Assembly: GCF_029338295.1 (NCBI RefSeq)
Contig: NZ_CP119792.1
Coordinates: 534,244 to 598,243 of the forward strand
Origin: Haladaptatus sp. QDMS2
GTDB lineage: Archaea; Halobacteriota; Halobacteria; Halobacteriales; Halococcaceae
Direction: 5' to 3'
Length of the DNA: 64,000 bases
A program made the translations under genes and the position numbers. Numbering within the stretch: position 1 is the first letter of the stretch; the number at the start of each line of letters is the position of its first letter. Positions 1-7,787 of this stretch are shown piece after piece. The notes under the pieces were generated by a model. It saw nothing but the letters and a program-made list of their open reading frames with translations, made no database searches and was not told the origin of the DNA.

Positions 1-33
1 CACTTCGATGCCGAATTCCTCTCAAATACGACC

Positions 34-1908
34 TCAACCACCTGCACTTGCGCTGTCAGTCCTCAGCACCTGAATCGCGAGTGCCTGTCCATGGTAACGG
101 CCCTCGACAATCCTGGTTGCAGCTGGTCGAACGGGGGAAATTGCGTCTGGGTCGTGCTTCCCGACCCACGTACACACCTCAAGAGCGGCTTCCAACACGA
201 AGTCAGCAGGAGTCATTGTGAGGTGTTCTTCTGGGGACCGTCGATACCCCAGAGCCCGGTTTGCGATGGTTTCAGGCCCTGCTAACTCGGTGACAATTGC
301 ACTGACCGCATCGATCGCAGGGACGATTGCCGCTGGCTGGACCTTCGCGAGCGAAAGGAGGAACCGCAATACAGACTGGACAGTCTCCTCACCTTCGAGC
401 TCATCGGTCAGTGTCACCGTCGAGAGCACAGCTGATGCATCGGCAACGTACTTCGACACGACAGTAGGAGCGAATTGTGCGTAGCTCCCGAGCACACGGA
501 AGGCTGCCGCCATAACTTCGGGTTCATCGTCTAGTCGGGTAGTGATTGTCTCGATATGTTCGAAGAGCAGTGTTGGATATGTGCTCGCAACATTCGCAAG
601 CTGTCCAGTGGCTGCTGCTCGAATTTTCACGTCAGCGTGGGTCGTAAGTTCGAGAAGTGGGGGCGTCCACTCCTCAGGATAAGCCTGGACTACTGCACCG
701 ATTGTGGTGAACAGATGCCCGCGGGTACACTCGTCCGGTTCGTCGAAGAGCGACAGGAGTGTCGGACCCCGGTCGTTGAGCTCGTCGAGGTAGCCAATGT
801 AGCCACATTCCAATCCCCAGGCGGTGGTATCGCGTACGTCAGAATCAACACAGTGCAGGCGTTCGATAATGTCGTCCAGTTCGATAGTCCCCATGTCTAT
901 TTCGATGTCGATGTTCCTGAGAAACTCCTCATCATCGGGCTGGACGGGACGATTACGGGTTGCCATCGGAGGCACTTCGAAAGCAGGTGGATGGTCGACC
1001 TCGTATCCAAGCTCCGACAGCAATCTTCGGGCAGAAATCCGTCGACCTCGCTCATCCGACTCCGCGTGCGTTCGCAGCGCTGGAATGAGTTCGGAGCTTC
1101 GGGTATCAGCCACTTCAACGTCAGCTCGAAGCGCATCGCCAAGAATCCGTATGAACGATTCGTAGTCGAGTTCGGCCGCCGGCATTGACACAACGAGTTC
1201 GTGGAGGCGCGAGACAACCGGTGTGAGTGTGTTTGGTCGAGTCGAGCCAACAAGTCTGAGTAAGGAGAGTGCATCTCTGTGAGGATGTGGGATGCCTCTT
1301 ACGAGCCGCTTTGGCGGTGTTCCGTCCGGCTCATCCGGAAGAGCCGCGTAGACGCCGTTGAATCGTTCGGCCTCGCTCGGGAACCAGCGTTCATCGAGAA
1401 AGGGGACGACTGCATCGAGGTGTGGTGCGACCCGTTCCGGGTAGTGACGAGCGAGTGAGGTGAGGCTTCCAAGGGCGTACGCAGCGACTCGGAGGTCGTC
1501 GTCTGTCAGCCGTTTCGCAAGCATGTCGATATACGGCACAAATGCACCGGCAGCTCCGTTCCCGAAGGTATTCACCCCAACCGCTCGAATTCGGACGTCG
1601 GTCGATGTCAGGAGATCGGTGATTCGAGGGGCGAGTTCCTGTGGCCAAATTCTGACGAGGCGGGAGAGCATCTCAGCCGCGGTTAGTGCGATGTTGTGCT
1701 CAGACGATTCGATAATCTCGATAAGTGATTCGGCTACCGGTATGGGGTTGGGTACGGTGTTGGTGACGAGTGTGCGGATGTCGTGGGCCTGAGAAGTGAC
1801 TTCGTACTCGTCTGAGGAAAGATAGCGACAGAGGGCAGGGATATCAACAGCCTCCGGTTCACGCTCTGCAGTGGCCATCAACTCGGCCAGCGATGGATTT
1901 CCGGACAT
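34..1908 (-). CDS. HEAT-repeat protein
   Basis: A 624-residue, mostly helical protein with no signal peptide or membrane segment. Repeated helix pairs occur along its whole length, for example around residues 45-170 (ALTAAEMLSRLV, VRIRAVGVNTFG, LRVAAYALGSL) and again around 390-520 (VKIRAAATGQLANV, VMAAAFRVLGSYA). These are HEAT/ARM-type repeats, which normally form a solenoid for protein binding, so a cytoplasmic scaffold role is likely. The start at 1908 gives a compact N-terminus (MSGNPSLAEL). The gene is transcribed leftward and its stop lies 33 bases from the window edge, so downstream operon partners cannot be seen. The fold is fairly sure; the binding partner is unknown. Confidence 0.8.
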   Translation of the reverse strand: MSGNPSLAELMATAEREPEAVDIPALCRYLSSDEYEVTSQAHDIRTLVTNTVPNPIPVAESLIEIIESSEHNIALTAAEMLSRLVRIWPQELAPRITDLLTSTDVRIRAVGVNTFGNGAAGAFVPYIDMLAKRLTDDDLRVAAYALGSLTSLARHYPERVAPHLDAVVPFLDERWFPSEAERFNGVYAALPDEPDGTPPKRLVRGIPHPHRDALSLLRLVGSTRPNTLTPVVSRLHELVVSMPAAELDYESFIRILGDALRADVEVADTRSSELIPALRTHAESDERGRRISARRLLSELGYEVDHPPAFEVPPMATRNRPVQPDDEEFLRNIDIEIDMGTIELDDIIERLHCVDSDVRDTTAWGLECGYIGYLDELNDRGPTLLSLFDEPDECTRGHLFTTIGAVVQAYPEEWTPPLLELTTHADVKIRAAATGQLANVASTYPTLLFEHIETITTRLDDEPEVMAAAFRVLGSYAQFAPTVVSKYVADASAVLSTVTLTDELEGEETVQSVLRFLLSLAKVQPAAIVPAIDAVSAIVTELAGPETIANRALGYRRSPEEHLTMTPADFVLEAALEVCTWVGKHDPDAISPVRPAATRIVEGRYHGQALAIQVLRTDSASAGG

Positions 1909-2043
1909 GAATACCTTACACTGCGTGGAGTAGAAAATGTGTCTGGTCTAATGTCAGGTTGTGGCACGGGCCATTCATTGGCTTGTCTGGCGCAGTTTCA
2001 ATCCGAGCATTTCCATTTACGCGATAAATTTTGACGTTGGAAC

Positions 2044-2217
2044 TCACGCAGGCTTCGCCGGCCCAGGAGCCGGTTCGTCCCCCGGCCTCGCCATGACTGA
2101 TGACCGGTCTCTATCGACCCACTGGATGAATCGTGCCATCAGCACGACGCTCACTCCGGTCAACGCGTAGGAGTTGACCAGTTGTGGGAGCGCGACGGCC
2201 TGCTCATCGCGAATCAT
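2044..2217 (-). pseudogene. Truncated copy of the 3' end of the membrane-protein gene at 3347-4222
   Basis: The reverse strand reads MIRDEQAVALPQLV, a variable stretch, then VSVVLMARFIQWVDRDRSSV. This closely matches the C-terminal part of the intact membrane protein about 1.3 kb away (MIRDGQAVPLPQLV... VSVVLMVRFILSIKVDRTSV). Only the last transmembrane region and tail remain, 57 codons, and the rest of the gene is absent. It is best read as a relic of a tandem duplication, or of a recombination event that inserted the HTH/TumE-like pair (2291-3288) between the two copies. Confidence 0.75.
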
Positions 2218-2290
2218 GAAACAGTTACGGATGAGAAATAATTAGTTCTAGCGCGAACATATTAGTATTACAGGGACGAACGTACCACCA

Positions 2291-2839
2291 ATGAGTGAAA
2301 ATGAACCGGCGTGGCCCGACAGGATGGATGCCGCAGAGCGCGTCCGCCACGTTGCGATAACGCGGACAGAGCCGCGCAACGCAGGGTGGATCGCTGACGA
2401 AGCCGCCGTTTCGCGTGATACAGCCGTCAAATATCTTGAGCGAATGGTCGATCAAGGAGACCTCGAACGAATTGAAACGAACAACGGAACGAGCTATAAG
2501 CCCGATAGTGTCACCCAGTTCCTCCGTGAAGTCCGTCAGTTAGCGGAAACGCACACCGTCGACGAATTGACGCAGGAACTCAACGCAATCGGTGACGAAC
2601 TTGACGCGTGGAAAGAGACCTACGAGGTCGATTCACTCGCGGAGTTACGCCAGAGCATCGGACGTGAGGATCTCACCGGTGCAGAGCGTCGCGAGCGGCT
2701 CGACGTCATCGACGAATGGGAGTACAACATCGAGATTCGTGAATCGATTCAACTCGCAATCAGTCTCCAGAGTTCGCTGACGACATTGGACGTGGAGTCA
2801 CGTTCGGGTGGCTCGAAAACCCTCTCTCAGGAACGGTAG
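2291..2839 (+). CDS. Winged-helix DNA-binding protein, probable antitoxin/regulator (DUF7342-like)
   Basis: 182 residues. The N-terminal half is a winged helix (NAGWIADEAAVSRDTAVKYLERMVDQGDL, residues about 35-65) followed by a wing (IETNNGTSYKPD). The C-terminal half is a charged coiled coil (LTQELNAIGDELDAWKETY). It is clearly paralogous to the protein at 57012-57524 and similar in plan to 42619-43146. The stop is 8 bases before the next gene (2848-3288), a TumE-like protein, so the two are one operon. An inverted GTTC...GAAC lies about 30 bases upstream of the start. By analogy with other HTH/TumE pairs it is likely an autoregulating antitoxin; that is inference. Confidence 0.75.
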   Translation: MSENEPAWPDRMDAAERVRHVAITRTEPRNAGWIADEAAVSRDTAVKYLERMVDQGDLERIETNNGTSYKPDSVTQFLREVRQLAETHTVDELTQELNAIGDELDAWKETYEVDSLAELRQSIGREDLTGAERRERLDVIDEWEYNIEIRESIQLAISLQSSLTTLDVESRSGGSKTLSQER

Positions 2840-2847
2840 TTGCGCAG

Positions 2848-3288
2848 ATGGTGGTTTTTCTTGCTGGTGGTCGAGGGTTCACCCGGCGTGAAGGACTTCG
2901 AAGACTCAAGGAACGAATGGAGAACGTTCCTGGATTCTCTGCTATTCGGTATGAGCCGTCTCGACTTCGTCCGCGGTCGGTTGTCGCGGACGTCGACGTC
3001 GAGATGTTCTTGGGAACGTCGTTTCCACGACCAGCGGCAAACGTGGAAGTGCTATGGCGACCGCGAGAAGGGACAGACGTCCAGCGCGTGCAGTGGGCCG
3101 ATGATGCGGTGAGCCTCGGGTGGCACAAGGATGACGACCATCCCGACCTTGGAACGACACATTTTCAGTACGAAGTGGATGAAGAGCCTGTCCATGAACC
3201 GGGGCATATCGAGGTCGAAGCACCGGTGAGTTTTCTCGAAATCTGTCTGAATCGGCTTCCAGCTGCACTCAAGAAAACGACGGAGTAG
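2848..3288 (+). CDS. TumE-like (DUF6516-like) putative toxin
   Basis: A 146-residue soluble protein. The central part (VDVEMFLGTS...VEVLWRP, then VQWADDAVSLGWHKDDDHPDLGTTHFQ) has the pattern of TumE/DUF6516 toxins: strand pairs ending in a W-x-D/H-rich loop followed by a histidine. It follows the winged-helix gene at 2291-2839 by 8 bases. The same two-gene arrangement recurs at 42619-43578. The family match is by pattern only and the protein is divergent. If correct it would be a small growth-inhibiting protein held in check by the HTH partner. Confidence 0.5.
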   Translation: MVVFLAGGRGFTRREGLRRLKERMENVPGFSAIRYEPSRLRPRSVVADVDVEMFLGTSFPRPAANVEVLWRPREGTDVQRVQWADDAVSLGWHKDDDHPDLGTTHFQYEVDEEPVHEPGHIEVEAPVSFLEICLNRLPAALKKTTE

Positions 3289-3346
3289 TAAAGTGGTAAG
3301 CCAGTCACTTGCGAAGGAAGTGAGTCACGCTCCAGAGACAGACGAT

Positions 3347-4222
3347 TTATACGGGCCTCGGTGGTTCACCGACGAGTTCGTCATTCGACGCCGCCGTGAC
3401 TGATGTACGGTCTACTTTTATCGACAGGATAAACCGAACCATCAGCACGACGCTCACCACGGTCAAGACGACGAAGATGACCAGTTGTGGAAGGGGAACC
3501 GCCTGCCCGTCGCGAATCATGAAGGCAATCATCGCGAGCACCGCGCCGCCGAGCGTCACGATTTTCGCGAGGAGGACGCCCGTGAGCGCGTAGCCCCAGG
3601 TGCGCCCTCGCCACAGCCAGTAGGCAGCAAGGGCAAACGCGGGGAGGACGACGCCGAGGTCGAGCGAGTAGATGACGTTTACGGGAAGGCCCGTTTCAGC
3701 GATACTCGGTGGAACTGTCCCCGCGAACGTGGCCGGGAGAATCTCTGCCAGCCAAAGCCCACCGACGAGGACGGCGAGCAAGAGCTGGAACGCGACGTAC
3801 ACCCGGACCGATTGGTCGCCAACTGCCCGTTTCACCGCAGACGCATCGAGGCGCATCATCCCGCCGACGAACGCAAATAGCGTCAACCACAGTAGCGAAA
3901 CGTAGACGAGGTACAGCTCGTTGAACGCCGTCATGAACGCATAAGAGGCGTAGGTGTAGAGGAGATATCCGGTTACGCCGAGCCAGACGATGTAGGCTCG
4001 CAGCGACCCGCGTGTGGTGAAGTATAGGGAGACTGAGAGCGCTGGGACGGCTACCACGAGCGTCAGGAGGTCCTGGCCGTACACCTGTGGTATGAGGACC
4101 GGTGCGTCGCGGTAAAACCCGGGAACGAACAGGCCGACCACCGTCGCGACGACCGTGAGCGCGAGGGTCGCGAGCGACGCGAGCAGCGCCGACCGCGGAA
4201 CCGAAACCTGCGCCTGCGTCAT
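3347..4222 (-). CDS. Polytopic membrane protein of unknown function
   Basis: A 291-residue protein starting at MTQAQVSVPRSALLASLATL. An in-frame upstream extension to 4432 is possible but its 70 residues look non-coding (Arg/His/Cys-rich), so the internal ATG at 4222 was chosen. About eight hydrophobic segments are visible (LLASLATLALTVVATVVGLF, LLTLVVAVPALSVSLYF, and others). The last ones are QLVIFVVLTVVSVVLMVRF and a cytoplasmic tail. No catalytic motif is recognised. A truncated copy of its 3' end sits at 2044-2217. Confidence 0.75.
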   Translation of the reverse strand: MTQAQVSVPRSALLASLATLALTVVATVVGLFVPGFYRDAPVLIPQVYGQDLLTLVVAVPALSVSLYFTTRGSLRAYIVWLGVTGYLLYTYASYAFMTAFNELYLVYVSLLWLTLFAFVGGMMRLDASAVKRAVGDQSVRVYVAFQLLLAVLVGGLWLAEILPATFAGTVPPSIAETGLPVNVIYSLDLGVVLPAFALAAYWLWRGRTWGYALTGVLLAKIVTLGGAVLAMIAFMIRDGQAVPLPQLVIFVVLTVVSVVLMVRFILSIKVDRTSVTAASNDELVGEPPRPV

Positions 4223-4486
4223 CAGCAGCGCTCCGTTACGCTTGCACCTTGCGTGATGGTGCTGCGGGGTTGGGCACCGACCGTCGCGACGTCTGTGCCC
4301 GTGGCAATCTGACCGTTCTTGAACCCGACGAATACCCGAATCGATGCCATAGCGTTCTCCACTAGGAGGTAGCACGTCCTCGGCAATAATCGAACATCTG
4401 ATTCTCAAACGGGGAGAATACGTGCCCCACACGTCTTCGTCCAGCGTCCGCCCGGCGCACCGACGAGGGGTCCATCAGGTGGTACG

Positions 4487-5323
4487 TCAGGTCCCCGTCT
4501 CTGTTTGGAGTCCGTGGGCGTCTTCGATGAGTTCGCCCAGCCGCTGGACGAAGCGGGCAGCGGGCGCACCGTCGACGACGTCGTGGTCGAAGGTCACGGT
4601 GAGGCTGAGATACTCTCGGGGGGTGACCTCTCCGTCAACGAAGCCTGGTTTCGTGGCGATACCCCCGACCGTCAACTGCACCGTGTAGTTCGTTGGGCTG
4701 ACTGCCCAACCGCCGCCCGTCCCGAACATGCCGACCGAGGTCACCTCAACGGTGCCCGCGAGATTCTTCCACAGCCGTGGGAACAGTTGCGGGAGCCGCC
4801 ACATTTGGCGCGTGACGACGCTCGGCAGTCGTAGCGCCAGCGATTCCCCCCGTGACTGTCGAGACCTTGGCTGTGCGTTCTGTGTGGTTCGTATCTCTTC
4901 GTGAATCGATTGCAGCGACCGACGGTTCGCTGCTCTGACGACGTGCGGGATGCCTCGCTTGTCGCCATCCACGGTTTTCTCGACGAGCACGTTCACGTCG
5001 ACGTCGTCGAACGTGTGGAGTCGCCCTCGCCAATCGACGTACGCGTTCACGTGCGGGTGGTCTTCGATTGCCTGCGCGAAACAGTAGACGAGAAATGCGG
5101 TGAACGAGAGTTGTTCTCCTGTCTCCTCCTCGATTGCTTGGATGCGACGTCTTGCCTCGGTCACATCGAGTTCGACCAGGCCGTGGACGTTGCTTCGCCG
5201 ACTCGCTATTCGCATGTACTCGGCCGTCAGCTCGCGACGAGCGGAGACCGGTTCGATCTGCCCATCCCGTTTGTACATAGCGGTCATACGTCGGCGAGCA
5301 GCATCCACCTTGATGCGAGTCAC
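4487..5323 (-). CDS. 2-oxoacid dehydrogenase E2-type acyltransferase domain protein (lipoyl-free)
   Basis: 278 residues covering only the CoA-dependent acyltransferase (catalytic) domain of E2 subunits. The diagnostic C-terminal motif DHDVVDGAPAARFVQRL (about residues 248-265) holds the catalytic His and Asp (DHxxxDG). Family strands such as LTVGGIATKPGFVDG and SFTAFLVYCFAQAIEDHPHVNAYVDW are clear. The lipoyl domain and E1/E3-binding domain of normal E2 (400 or more residues) are absent, and no E1 or E3 genes are adjacent. It is probably a stand-alone acyltransferase of the type seen in haloarchaeal genomes; its substrate is unknown. Confidence 0.85.
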   Translation of the reverse strand: MTRIKVDAARRRMTAMYKRDGQIEPVSARRELTAEYMRIASRRSNVHGLVELDVTEARRRIQAIEEETGEQLSFTAFLVYCFAQAIEDHPHVNAYVDWRGRLHTFDDVDVNVLVEKTVDGDKRGIPHVVRAANRRSLQSIHEEIRTTQNAQPRSRQSRGESLALRLPSVVTRQMWRLPQLFPRLWKNLAGTVEVTSVGMFGTGGGWAVSPTNYTVQLTVGGIATKPGFVDGEVTPREYLSLTVTFDHDVVDGAPAARFVQRLGELIEDAHGLQTETGT

Positions 5324-5505
5324 ACCCGTTCGAACCCGTTCGACGCGCGATGCAGTCTACTGGGATTCAGTGCTTGGGTCTCAAACCCCGACCAGATCCC
5401 GGCATCGAACTCGTGACAGTGCCGCCCGTGGACAGTCTCTCCTGGTGGGATTCGTCGGCGCAAGTGATGGACAGGGCGAGCCAAGCTATACACGGTGAAC
5501 ATTCC

Positions 5506-6150
5506 ATGGCAGACGTAGAAACATTCGACCAACCGATGACGATTCGTGGACTGGCCGCAGACAGCAGACAACTCGCTGGCGGCTTCTTCCTCGTGCTCGC
5601 CGCTCAGTTCATGACGGTCATCATGCTCGCCGCGGCGATGGCTCCCGGCTACAACTTCAATACGGCTGCAATCAGTGACCTCGGGGTCATCTCGGAGACG
5701 GCGCTCCTCTTCAACGCCTCGCTCGTCGTGGTCGGGATATTCAACATCGTCGGCGGGTATTTCTTCTATCGAATTCACGGGAAGCGCTGGCTCTTGGCCA
5801 TCTTTACGGTTGCCGGCATCGGTGCACTCGGCGCGGGCGTCTTCCCGCTCGACACGGGTGGGCTACACGGTCTGTTCGCGCTCGTTGCGTTCCTGTTCTT
5901 CAATCTCCAGGCGATTGGGAGCGCTACTCGACTCACGGGTGCGATGCGGGTGTTGTCTCTGCTTGCCGGGATTCTCGGACTCGTTTTCGTCGTCCTCATG
6001 GCGATTGGCGACGCCGGAAACACGGCCGTGTTCGGTCCGATCGGCCACGGAGGGACCGAGCGCATGATTGTCTATCCAGTCATGCTCTGGATGGTCGCAC
6101 TCGGTGGGTACCTCTTCGGCACGGATTCTAGTGCCGTACAACCAAATTGA
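5506..6150 (+). CDS. DUF998 family membrane protein
   Basis: A 214-residue protein with about six transmembrane segments. Typical DUF998 landmarks are present: a first helix followed by PGYNFNTAAISDLG, then SETALLFNASLVVVGIFNIVGGYFF, then GALGAGVFPLDTGGLHGLFALVAFLFFN. The ATG at 5506 (MADVETFDQP) was preferred to a longer reading from 5350 because the added residues look unlike a protein N-terminus. It stands alone and divergent from the E2-like gene. The biochemical role of DUF998 is unknown. Confidence 0.85.
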   Translation: MADVETFDQPMTIRGLAADSRQLAGGFFLVLAAQFMTVIMLAAAMAPGYNFNTAAISDLGVISETALLFNASLVVVGIFNIVGGYFFYRIHGKRWLLAIFTVAGIGALGAGVFPLDTGGLHGLFALVAFLFFNLQAIGSATRLTGAMRVLSLLAGILGLVFVVLMAIGDAGNTAVFGPIGHGGTERMIVYPVMLWMVALGGYLFGTDSSAVQPN

Positions 6151-6572
6151 TTTTTGAGACTGACTAATCCAACTCTCGCTCCAGAATCGTCCTATTTCTC
6201 AGAAGACAACATGCGGCGAAACGTGAGCATGCTGTCGATTCACATACTCTTTCCGTGACGAATTCCTGGACCATTGGCCGAAGAATTTATTAAAATACAA
6301 CACCATACTAAACCGTCCTGTGTATTTTGCAGGACAGAGGCCCGGCACTCCCAATCGCCACACCTCCCCAACCAGGTGCGGTGATTCGTGGAACCCCGGA
6401 GTTTCTCCCCCCTTCCCCCTCGGTTGGCCCCTGTCCGGGTACTACACATGTCTTGTGAGGGGATATATGTTGGTGTATCCACAGCTGATATGTTATCGTA
6501 CGCGCCAAAACCGACGGTTAAACTGTTTATTCAACAGCTAAATACTGTGAAAAATATAAATGCGTCGGGAAT
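6151..6572. other. Intergenic region, no convincing gene
   Basis: About 420 bases with no credible coding frame. It holds a GTCCTG/CAGGAC hairpin (near 6316-6336), a block of C runs (about 6395-6425), and then AT-rich DNA reaching the 3' end of the broken Lrp gene. The reading frames here lack halophile composition. Part of it may be terminator and promoter DNA. Confidence 0.5.
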
Positions 6573-7055
6573 TCAAAATTCCAGTTCGCCAAAGGGTTGT
6601 GCGTAATGGTTGGCGACGATTTCTGAACTGAGCAGCTCGAGGCCGAGGTCAGTGAGCTTGTTAGTCATCTCTGCGAGGTCGCTCGTGTTCGTCGCGATTG
6701 CTTCGATTTAGAGATTGCGCTGACTCGTGAGCATCTCACGAACGTCGATTACGCCGGGTACCGACAGTGCCTGCTTTGCGAGTGTGTTTCGGTCACGGGC
6801 GGGCGCGGTGGCGACGAACAGGGTGCGGAGGGTAAACCCGGCCTTTTCATAGTCGAGTTTTGGGTTGTACCCTTCGATGATGCCGTGATTTTCGAGATTG
6901 GCGATGCGGTTGCGAACGGTACTCGCAGAGACGCCGACTTCGGCTGCAATCTCGCTTGCGGTGGTGTTTCGGGCGTCTCGCTGCAGTGCGTAGAGGACAC
7001 CGCGGTCGACGTCGTCGAGGACGTACTGGGTATCGGGGTTGGTTTCCGGCGCCAT
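6573..7055 (-). pseudogene. Lrp/AsnC-family regulator interrupted by an in-frame stop
   Basis: The N-terminal part has a complete Lrp HTH (LDDVDRGVLYALQRDARNTT... VGVSASTVRNRIANLENHGII). The start of the ligand-binding (RAM) domain follows (LFVATAPARDRNTLAKQALSVPGVIDVREMLTSQRNL). A TAA at 6708-6710 then stops the frame. Translation in the same frame continues with IEAIATNTSDLAEMTNKLTD and ends at a natural stop (6573-6575) after HYAQPFGELEF, the expected family C-terminus. One codon, where relatives usually have His, has become a stop. The first 116 residues might still make a DNA-binding fragment. The start at 7055 was chosen; 7085 is also possible. Confidence 0.85.
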
Positions 7056-7127
7056 CGATGGTTCTGAATGAGTGCCCACCCACATGAACGTTGGTGGCGT
7101 TCGCCCCGTGCTTTCAAGCGTACGCGG

Positions 7128-7787
7128 TCAAAAGAGGGGAGCTTCGTTTGGTGTGGGTTCTGCAGGCGTGTTTTCTGCGTCCTCCTGTAGCAGTTCGATA
7201 ACGAAGACGGCTCCAGTCGGGTCGTTGTCTTCGACCCATACGTCACCGCCGACGGCGCGCACCATCGTGTCGACGAAGAATAGTCCGAACCCACCGCTCG
7301 GTCGACCCGAGTGACCACGGCGAAACACGGCCTCCTTCTGGTCGTCTGCAATTCCCGTTCCCGTATCGGCAATTCGTGTCCTGACGGTTCCCAGCTGTTC
7401 GTCCGTTTCGACGGTCACGGTCACCTGGAGTTTCTCCGTATCGTTGTGGCGAATGACGTTCGTGAGGACGTTTCCGATGACCTCACTCAGCAAGTCGTTT
7501 CCTCTCGCGTGGACGTCGGGAGGAACGTCCGTCTCGAAGGTCACGTCCGGATATGTCGAGCGCACGCGTGTCACCTCTTCATCGATTCGCTCTGAGAGAT
7601 TGACGCTCGTCAGTGGGACCGTCGAACTCCCAATCACCGTCTGGATAATCGTGGATACCCGTTGGACGATATCGACGACATCGTTCGACCACCGTACGAT
7701 GGTTTCTGCGTGCCTGCGGTCCTCGCCCGAGTCGAGTCGTTCGACCAGATGTTCCGCACATCCGCGGATGACGGTCATGCCGTTCAC
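7128..7787 (-). CDS. Histidine-kinase ATPase fragment lacking the phosphoacceptor His
   Basis: 219 residues. The HATPase domain is intact in motif terms: N box around NVLTNVIRHND, G1 box IADTGTGIADDQK, G2 region SGGFGLFFVDTMV. Before it is the second half of the dimerisation helices. The protein starts at NGMTVIRGCAEHL, exactly where relatives carry RHNLLNGM, so the His-containing box, sensor domains and everything upstream are missing. The start is a GTG that overlaps the TGA of the DUF58 gene as GTGA, giving apparent translational coupling. It could be a decayed kinase fused next to its neighbour by deletion, or an ATPase with another role. Confidence 0.75.
   Translation of the reverse strand: MNGMTVIRGCAEHLVERLDSGEDRRHAETIVRWSNDVVDIVQRVSTIIQTVIGSSTVPLTSVNLSERIDEEVTRVRSTYPDVTFETDVPPDVHARGNDLLSEVIGNVLTNVIRHNDTEKLQVTVTVETDEQLGTVRTRIADTGTGIADDQKEAVFRRGHSGRPSGGFGLFFVDTMVRAVGGDVWVEDNDPTGAVFVIELLQEDAENTPAEPTPNEAPLF

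Noticed and set aside
3347..4432. Longer membrane protein starting at 4432
   Set aside because: The extra 70 residues are Arg/His/Cys-rich and unlike a halophile protein; the ATG at 4222 gives a normal start before the first membrane helix.
6340..6440. A chromosomal-type ORB origin element
   Set aside because: There is a GGAACCCC...CCCCCC run but no recognisable inverted ORB core, and no initiator gene nearby.
6320..6541. Possible small protein of 73 residues
   Set aside because: Composition (Cys, Pro, Tyr, basic) is unlike a haloarchaeal protein and there are no motifs.
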